From contig JABTUA010000002.1 of NCBI GenBank assembly GCA_015075635.1, positions 1,116,001 through 1,180,000 on the forward strand: 64,000 bases of DNA, read 5' to 3'. This stretch comes from Polyangiaceae bacterium. Its GTDB lineage: Bacteria; Myxococcota_A; Polyangia; Polyangiales; Polyangiaceae. The translations under genes and the position numbers were made by a program. A model generated the notes under the pieces. That model made no database searches. It was not told the DNA's origin and saw nothing but the letters and a program-made list of their open reading frames with translations. Position 1 is the stretch's first letter; the number at the start of each line of letters is the position of its first letter. Of this stretch, positions 58,767 through 64,000 are shown piece by piece.

Positions 58767-61088
58767 GTGCGTACGCCCCTATTGGCCCAGATTTGCCCGC
58801 TCCTAGCAGCATTGGTCAGCAGCACCGCCCAGGCCGGCACGCCGCTCGTGCTCCCGGACACCAAAGTGGCGCCCGCGGCGAGCACGCCCGTCGCGCGCGC
58901 GCGGCAGGTGCTCACGGCTCGCGCGCCGTCGAGCGCCGTGCTGACCCTCGACCACGTGAGCACGGCGGCGCGGCCGGGCGGGCAGCAGCTGGTGCGCTTC
59001 GCGCAATCCCACGCCGGCATCCCGGTGCTGTCGCGCGGGGCCAGCGCGCTGCTCGACGCGAAGGGCAACCCGACGTCGTTCGCGACCGCTCGGCTCGAGG
59101 AGCGCTTCCCGGCGAGCGCATCCCCGTCGCTTTCTGCCGCGCTCGCCGCCAAGCGCGCGGCGCGCCTGGCGCGCGGCGCGCGCTTCGGCGCCGGCGACGC
59201 GAAGCTCGCCTGGCTGCCGCGGGCCGGGCAGGCGCGCCTGGTGTGGGTGCTCTACCAGGGTCTGATCCCGGGCACGCCGTTCTCCCCGGTCGTGGTCGTC
59301 GACGCGCAGTCCGGCAACGTTCTCTTGGCGTACGACGCCACGCGCTTCGACCGCGCCGCCACCGTGTACGAGCAGAACCCAGTCTCGACCCCCACCGCCA
59401 CCAGCGTCACGTTGAGCACGCTGGCCCAGGGCGCGACCAAGCTCGAGGACACGCGCATTCGCTCGCTCACCTGCGTCGATACGCAGAAGCTGGTCGGCAA
59501 GTGGAACATCCACATGTGCGAGTTCCTGCACAAGGCCGTGGCCGACGCCAACGGCGACTTCCCCTACAGCTACACGAGCGACACGGCAGCGGAGGACGAG
59601 TTCGCGGAAGTCAGTATGTACTTCCACACCGCCCGGGCCTACGCATTCTACGAGACGCTCGGCATGCCCGAGCTGGATTTCAAGCCGCTCAACACGGTGG
59701 CGAACCTGCGCTTCCCGCAGGGCTGGGAGAGCGGCAACCCCTCCAAGATGGGTGACCCGACACTCCCCCTCGAGCCCTACGACAACGCCTTCTTCTCGCC
59801 GCAGAGCCCGTACCCGGGCCTGTTCCAGGGCCTCGACGGCGGCTTGTTCTTCGGTCAGGGCACGAACGCGGACTTCGCCTACGACGGCGACGTCGTCTAC
59901 CACGAGCTCGGCCATGCGCTCACGGACCGCACCATCAACTTCGCCTCCCACTGGCTCATGGACGAGCAGGGCTCTTCCCCCGCGCCCGGGGCGATGAACG
60001 AAGCGCTGGCAGACTACTTCTCCAGCGCGCTGACCGGCGACGGCCAGGTCGGAGAGTACGCGGCCAAGAACACCTCGTACGGCTACGGCGACAAGGTGAT
60101 CCGCGACCTGGACAACGACGACACCTGCCCGAAGAACATCGCCGGCGAGGTGCACGTGGACTCGACCTTGTTCTCGGGTGCGCTGTGGAAAGTCCGGCAG
60201 TCGTTGGCGGAGCCCGACCGCAACACGTTCGACGAAGCGCTGGTCACGGCCATGCTGGGCGCACCCACCGGGGAGCTCGGCTACGAAGGCTTGGGCGAGC
60301 TGTTCCGCGCCGCCGTCGAGGCGTCCACCTTGGGCAAGACCGCAGCCGACGCGCTGGTCGCCGAGCTGGAGGCGCGGGGCGTTCTCCCGGTCTGCAAGCG
60401 CGTCCTCGAGTACAAGGGGCAACCGCTCTCGAGCGGGGAGTGGAAGTTCGCCAACGGCTTCTTCGCGCCGGGCAAGCCCTACATGGGTCTCGACCAGAGC
60501 GAGAGCTACGCGCCGGGTCTGCTCCAGGTCCACACCACGCTGAAGGCCGGCACCGACCAGATCAAGGTGCAGTGGGAGAACGTCCCGCTCGGCCCGCAGT
60601 ACGACTTCGGCCCCGACGCCGATCCGTACACTCCGGCGGTGTTGGTGCGCTTCGCGACGGATCCGATCGTCTTCGACTACAGCCAGGGAGTAGCCTCCAA
60701 CGCCGACCTGTTCGACGCCGACACGTCCGCCGGGCGCTACGCGACCATCGACGTGCCCAAGGACGCCACGGACGCCTGGGTCATGATCGTCAACAAGGGC
60801 GACGAGCCGGGCCTCTTCTACTCCGTCGAGGTCGTCCAGAAGACCACCTCGACCGGGGGCACGGGAGGCTTCGGCGGCAGCGGCGGGTTCGGCGGCGTCG
60901 CCACCGGTGGCACCGGAGGCAACCCCGTGGGCAGCGGCGGCGGGTACGACTTCGATCAGGACCTCAACCCCGTCGGCGGGTGCGCGTGCGTGGCGGCTCC
61001 GAGCGGGCAGGTGGGCGCGCTCGGAGGGCTCGCGCTCACCGGGCTCGCGCTGGCGCTACTCCGTCGGCGTCGATCCGGAGCTCGGTAG
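58767..61088 (+). CDS. M4/fungalysin-like secreted metalloprotease with MYXO-CTERM-like tail
   Basis: 773 residues. Signal peptide (LLAALVSSTAQAG), a propeptide region of about 150 residues with a PepSY-like SPVVVVDAQSGNVLLAYDA, and the zinc site VVYHELGHALTD (HExxH). The third-ligand Glu is in GAMNEALADYFSSAL, the GluZincin pattern of thermolysin/fungalysin. After a beta-sandwich comes a Gly-rich linker (GGTGGFGGSGGFGG) and a C-terminal GGCACVAAPSG, hydrophobic helix and RRRR, matching the MYXO-CTERM surface-sorting layout. GTG start with GGGAGG close upstream. Likely a predatory or nutrient-scavenging protease. Confidence 0.87.
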   Translation: MRTPLLAQICPLLAALVSSTAQAGTPLVLPDTKVAPAASTPVARARQVLTARAPSSAVLTLDHVSTAARPGGQQLVRFAQSHAGIPVLSRGASALLDAKGNPTSFATARLEERFPASASPSLSAALAAKRAARLARGARFGAGDAKLAWLPRAGQARLVWVLYQGLIPGTPFSPVVVVDAQSGNVLLAYDATRFDRAATVYEQNPVSTPTATSVTLSTLAQGATKLEDTRIRSLTCVDTQKLVGKWNIHMCEFLHKAVADANGDFPYSYTSDTAAEDEFAEVSMYFHTARAYAFYETLGMPELDFKPLNTVANLRFPQGWESGNPSKMGDPTLPLEPYDNAFFSPQSPYPGLFQGLDGGLFFGQGTNADFAYDGDVVYHELGHALTDRTINFASHWLMDEQGSSPAPGAMNEALADYFSSALTGDGQVGEYAAKNTSYGYGDKVIRDLDNDDTCPKNIAGEVHVDSTLFSGALWKVRQSLAEPDRNTFDEALVTAMLGAPTGELGYEGLGELFRAAVEASTLGKTAADALVAELEARGVLPVCKRVLEYKGQPLSSGEWKFANGFFAPGKPYMGLDQSESYAPGLLQVHTTLKAGTDQIKVQWENVPLGPQYDFGPDADPYTPAVLVRFATDPIVFDYSQGVASNADLFDADTSAGRYATIDVPKDATDAWVMIVNKGDEPGLFYSVEVVQKTTSTGGTGGFGGSGGFGGVATGGTGGNPVGSGGGYDFDQDLNPVGGCACVAAPSGQVGALGGLALTGLALALLRRRRSGAR

Positions 61089-61694
61089 CGCGAAGGCCCG
61101 GACCCCGGGCGGTGAGGGATCCGGGCTGTAGAGCGCGGTGAGCACGTGGTCGCGCCACGCGCCGGCGATGTACAGGTAGTCCCGCGCGTAACCCTCGACC
61201 ACGAAGCCGAGGCTCCTGAGCACGCGGCCGGAGCGCTCGTTGACCGGCATGTAGTTGGCGCTCAGGCGGTGGAAACCGAGCCGCCCGAATGCGAGCTCGA
61301 TGGCGGCGCGGAGCCCCTCCTTCATCAGCCCGCGACCCTGGTAGCGGTGATCCATGTTGTAGCCGAGCGTGCAGCTCTGGTGCGGGCCGCGGCAGTATTG
61401 GGTCAGGCTGATCTGCCCCACCACCGCGCCCTCGCGCTCGCCCGAGAGCAAGAGCTGCAAGCGGCACGAGCGATCTTCCAGGTACTCGGTGCGGTTCTCT
61501 TCGAGCCGCCAGCGCCAGTACTCCTCGCTGTAGTACCCGGGCGGATTCGGCGGCGACCAGGGCGCGAGGTGAGAGCGATTCTCCGCGTGGTAGCCGAGCA
61601 CGCGCTTCGCGGCAGAGGGCGGCAGCAGGCAGAGCACGAGCCGCTCGGTCTCGAGCAGCACCGGCGATTGCTCTTCCGCCTCCATCGCCGTCAT
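61056..61694 (-). CDS. RimJ/RimL-type GNAT acetyltransferase
   Basis: 212 residues. LLETERLVLCLLPPSAAKRV start, WRLEENRTEYLEDRSC, GQISLTQYCRGPHQSCTLGY, the acetyl-CoA loop MDHRYQGRGLMKEGL and ANYMPVNERSGRVLRSLGF are standard for RimJ/RimL-like Nalpha-acetyltransferases. The target (ribosomal protein or small molecule) is unknown. An ATG at 61685 with AGGATG 7 bases upstream may be the true start. It overlaps the 3' end of the convergent protease by 33 bases. Confidence 0.88.
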   Translation of the reverse strand: MTAMEAEEQSPVLLETERLVLCLLPPSAAKRVLGYHAENRSHLAPWSPPNPPGYYSEEYWRWRLEENRTEYLEDRSCRLQLLLSGEREGAVVGQISLTQYCRGPHQSCTLGYNMDHRYQGRGLMKEGLRAAIELAFGRLGFHRLSANYMPVNERSGRVLRSLGFVVEGYARDYLYIAGAWRDHVLTALYSPDPSPPGVRAFALPSSGSTPTE

Positions 61695-61719
61695 CCTGCC
61701 AAGCTAGGCACGTCCTTGG

Positions 61720-62820
61720 CTAGAGCATCTTGGCCATCAGGTCGACCAGCCTGAGCTGATGAGCGAAAGCCCCGCGACCATCGACCTCCACGTGCTCGAG
61801 CAGCGGCGACACCAGGGCCTGGTGGGGCGCGCCGTTCAGCTCGCGGTCGGCCCACTCCGCCTCGCTGGGCGGGATCACCGAGTCCGCGGAGCCGTGGAGC
61901 AGGTAGACGGGCGCGTCCACGTGACCGAGCCGACCGGCCGGGGACAGCTCGGCGAGCTCGGCTCGCCTCGTCTCGAGCAGGCGCAAGAGCTCCGGAGACA
62001 GCTCGGCGAGCCTGCCCCGCTCGACCAGCTGGAACAGCCGTTCGCCGGAGGCGGTGCTGCGCTCGGAGGCGCGCGCGACGGCGGCTGCCCGATCCTCGTG
62101 CAGCCAGAGCCGGAGCGCGTCGCGGAGGGTCGCTTGGTCGGCTGGCTCCACGAAGTGCTCGACGTTGCCGTAGGCGACGACCACCAAGCCGTAGTCGTGC
62201 GCCTTCATCGGCGAGACGCCGGCCGGCGTCTCGATGCGATCGCTGACCAGGAAGCGCAGCACCCGCGTCAGGTCGTGGTGTCCTCCGATGCTCGTCACGT
62301 AGGCGAGCTTGCCGTCGAGCTCCGGCCGACTGGCTGCGACCAGAGCGAGGCCGCCGGCAAAGCTGAAGCCCAGGAGCCCGACGCGCTCTTCGCTCACCAG
62401 CTCCTTCCGTGCCGAAAGCCAAGACACGGAGTCGCTGATGATGCGCTCGCCCTGAGAGGTGATGCGGTAGTCCGTGAGGTCGCGGAGCTCGGGAGTCAGC
62501 ACCGTGCGCCCGGCGCGCGCCAGCTCCCGCGCGAACGGCACCAGCCGACGCTCGTCGATGCCGCGGTAGTGCACGCCGTGCGCCACCACCAGGCCGGGCG
62601 CGCGAGTTGCGTCGGCGCGTCGGTACAAGCGCGCGCGGATGGGCCCGTCACGACCGGGCAGCGTCAGCTCCGTCTCCACCAAGGGAGCCGCCTCCGCCGC
62701 AGGGGAGGCCAGCGCCGCCAGGAGCCTTCCGGCGCGCCACCAGCGCGAGAGGGGCGGATGCGCCAGCGAGACGAGAGCGAGCAGCGCAAGACAGACTGCG
62801 ATCAGGCGTCGCGTTCTCAT
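61720..62820 (-). CDS. Alpha/beta-hydrolase, membrane-tethered
   Basis: 366 residues. N-terminal hydrophobic helix (LIAVCLALLALVSLAHPP), then an alpha/beta-hydrolase domain: PGLVVAHGVHYRGIDERR (oxyanion region), nucleophile elbow GLLGFSFAGGLAL, acid YLLHGSADSVIPPSEA and a late His (LLEHVEVDGRGAF). Resembles dienelactone-hydrolase or esterase-like proteins. The substrate is unknown. Its ATG overlaps the small lipoprotein stop upstream by 4 bases. Confidence 0.82.
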   Translation of the reverse strand: MRTRRLIAVCLALLALVSLAHPPLSRWWRAGRLLAALASPAAEAAPLVETELTLPGRDGPIRARLYRRADATRAPGLVVAHGVHYRGIDERRLVPFARELARAGRTVLTPELRDLTDYRITSQGERIISDSVSWLSARKELVSEERVGLLGFSFAGGLALVAASRPELDGKLAYVTSIGGHHDLTRVLRFLVSDRIETPAGVSPMKAHDYGLVVVAYGNVEHFVEPADQATLRDALRLWLHEDRAAAVARASERSTASGERLFQLVERGRLAELSPELLRLLETRRAELAELSPAGRLGHVDAPVYLLHGSADSVIPPSEAEWADRELNGAPHQALVSPLLEHVEVDGRGAFAHQLRLVDLMAKML

Positions 62821-63077
62821 CCTGGAAGTGTGAAGCGCTCGATCTGACCGCGGAGCGCGCGTGACACTGTTTTACAATCTATTTCGCGCGCCGCCGCGGT
62901 CGCGCCCAGGCCCACCACCATCTGGTACTGCTCGCCGACGTCCTCCGCTCCGTTCACGCCAGCGCGCGTCGCGGCCGTGTCCGGGCTCTCGCCCTCCCCG
63001 CAGCCCAGCAGGAGGAGCGTCGCTCCTGCCATTACCCGAGCCCCGAGCGTTCCCATGGCAGGCTCAGGGTGCCACAT
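62817..63077 (-). CDS. Small lipoprotein, unknown function
   Basis: 86 residues. Signal with lipobox ATLLLLGCGEGE; the mature part is about 59 residues, with a central EQYQMVVGLGATAAAREIDC. GGAG lies 6 bases before ATG 63077; ATG 63056 is an alternative with a shorter n-region. ATGA overlap with the hydrolase gene suggests coupled expression and a shared role in the envelope. Confidence 0.6.
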   Translation of the reverse strand: MWHPEPAMGTLGARVMAGATLLLLGCGEGESPDTAATRAGVNGAEDVGEQYQMVVGLGATAAAREIDCKTVSRALRGQIERFTLPG

Positions 63078-63119
63078 TCTCCGCTCCCCGGCGCTGCCCT
63101 CGGGTTAGACTGCGCGGCC

Positions 63120-64000
63120 ATGCCGGGCGACCCGAGAGCTCGCGAGCTGTGCGCGGCCGCGCTTCACCGTGCGCGGAGTCAGCCCGACGTCTCCCACGTG
63201 GAGGTGCGCTGGCTGCGCGAAAAGAACGAGCGGCTCCGGGTCCGAGACGGCGCGCCCGACGGCATCTCCCGTGGTGGCAGCGCAGGCTTCTCGATCCGCC
63301 TCATCGCCAAGGGCGCGTGGGGGTTCGCCTGCACCCAGGCCGGCACGGAAACCTCCCTCGGTCGGATGGTGGACGAGGCCATCGCCGTGGCGCGCGCCAG
63401 CTCGCGGCTCCTGGTCAAGCCGGTGCGTTTTCCCGAGCGCGCGGGTGAGATCGGCGAATACGCCTCGGAGGTCGAGGTCGAGCCGTTCTCCGTCCCGCTC
63501 GAGCAGAAGCTCGCGGACCTCGCCGGACCGGAGGCAGAGCTCAGACGCGGGGGCAAGCCCATCCACAGCACCGAGGCGTGGATGCACTGGACCGAGATCG
63601 ACAAGCTCTTGGTCACCAGCGAGGGCACCGACGTGGCCCAGCGCCTGATGTTCGGGGGCGCCGGGATGAGCGCGATCGCGGTGGGCAGCGACGGTCGGAT
63701 GCAGCGCCGCTCGTACCCTGGTTTCCCCGGCTCGGAAGGGCTGCAAGGCGGCTACGAGATCGTCGCGCGGACCGACCTGCTCGGAGCCGCGCCACGCGTG
63801 CGCGCCGAAGCCATCGAGCTGCTCGCCGCCGAGCCGTGCCCCGAGGGCGTCCGCGACGTGGTCCTGGGCAGCAACCAGATGGCGCTGCAGATCCACGAGT
63901 CCTGCGGGCACCCGACGGAGCTCGATCGGGCGCTCGGGGCGGAGATTTCCCTGGCGGGGGGCTCCTTCCTGCAGCCCAGCGATCTGGGCAAGCTGCGCTA
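63120..64000 (+). CDS. TldD/PmbA-family metalloprotease, 3' end cut by window
   Basis: The frame from ATG 63120 stays open to the window end (293 codons seen). It has the TldD-like N-terminal domain (VEVRWLREKNERLRVRDG, WGFACTQAGTETSLGRMVDE) and the zinc motif HESCGH in MALQIHESCGHPTELDR. It is a second TldD-family member besides the one at 23942-25387 and differs from it strongly. The partner PmbA/TldE may lie just beyond the window. Confidence 0.9.
   Translation, partial: MPGDPRARELCAAALHRARSQPDVSHVEVRWLREKNERLRVRDGAPDGISRGGSAGFSIRLIAKGAWGFACTQAGTETSLGRMVDEAIAVARASSRLLVKPVRFPERAGEIGEYASEVEVEPFSVPLEQKLADLAGPEAELRRGGKPIHSTEAWMHWTEIDKLLVTSEGTDVAQRLMFGGAGMSAIAVGSDGRMQRRSYPGFPGSEGLQGGYEIVARTDLLGAAPRVRAEAIELLAAEPCPEGVRDVVLGSNQMALQIHESCGHPTELDRALGAEISLAGGSFLQPSDLGKLR

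Overview
The window is very GC-rich, with G or C at most third codon positions. It looks like the chromosome of a myxobacterium, probably Polyangiales/Sorangiineae. The evidence is two Hanks-type Ser/Thr kinases, an AgmX/PglI C-terminal domain protein, a MopE-like Cys/Asp-rich lipoprotein, a metalloprotease with a MYXO-CTERM-like tail, an IF3 with a long acidic C-terminal tail, and many lipoproteins. Most of the DNA is housekeeping; two accessory stretches (about 39.3-43.2 kb and 46.9-50.3 kb) stand out.

Layout. 0-6.1 kb: a Ser/Thr kinase, then a leftward yajC-secD-secF operon ending in a secreted tyrosine/dual-specificity phosphatase-like lipoprotein. 6.4-9.3 kb: tRNA-Val(GAC), thrS and infC. 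9.3-12.3 kb: a second kinase, a PhnD-like binding protein, a small membrane protein and tRNA-Ala(GGC). 12.3-15.9 kb: a membrane sulfatase-fold protein and a cation/proton antiporter. 15.9-20.3 kb: a leftward operon of a GNAT/nitrilase fusion, a KamA-family radical SAM aminomutase and a class I/II aminotransferase. 20.4-25.4 kb: tldD, a pseudo-receiver winged-helix regulator, pdxA and a solitary adenine DNA methyltransferase. 25.6-28.4 kb: a large TPR protein. 28.5-31.4 kb: lipid A and envelope genes (ompH/skp-lpxD-fabZ-lpxA). 31.4-36.4 kb: a double cyclic-nucleotide-binding protein, hrcA, a response regulator and two hypotheticals. 36.5-39.3 kb: valS.

39.3-43.2 kb is the most interesting part. 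Five tightly coupled rightward genes encode a small membrane protein carrying a CCSSCCCCCCC tract, a membrane-anchored SRPBCC protein, an Ocin-ThiF/E1-like leader-binding protein, a YcaO cyclodehydratase and a SagB-type dehydrogenase. This is the full enzyme set for thiazole/oxazole-modified (TOMM/LAP) peptides, and the Cys/Ser tract resembles a streptolysin-S-type core peptide built into a multi-pass membrane protein.

43.2-46.9 kb: a DASS-family transporter diverging from a cNMP-binding/TGS/uridine-kinase-like fusion. 46.9-50.3 kb: an apparent insertion bounded by a 15-bp direct repeat. It holds an HNH endonuclease gene enclosed by about 70-bp inverted repeats whose hairpin stems differ by two compensated base-pair changes, followed by an ISAs1-like transposase. 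50.5-64 kb: PilZ protein, large lipoprotein, exported Pcm-like methyltransferase, MopE-like lipoprotein, SRPBCC protein, NlpC/P60-like protein, two small lipoproteins, AgmX/PglI protein, M4-like metalloprotease, GNAT acetyltransferase, alpha/beta hydrolase, small lipoprotein, and a TldD-family protease cut by the window end.
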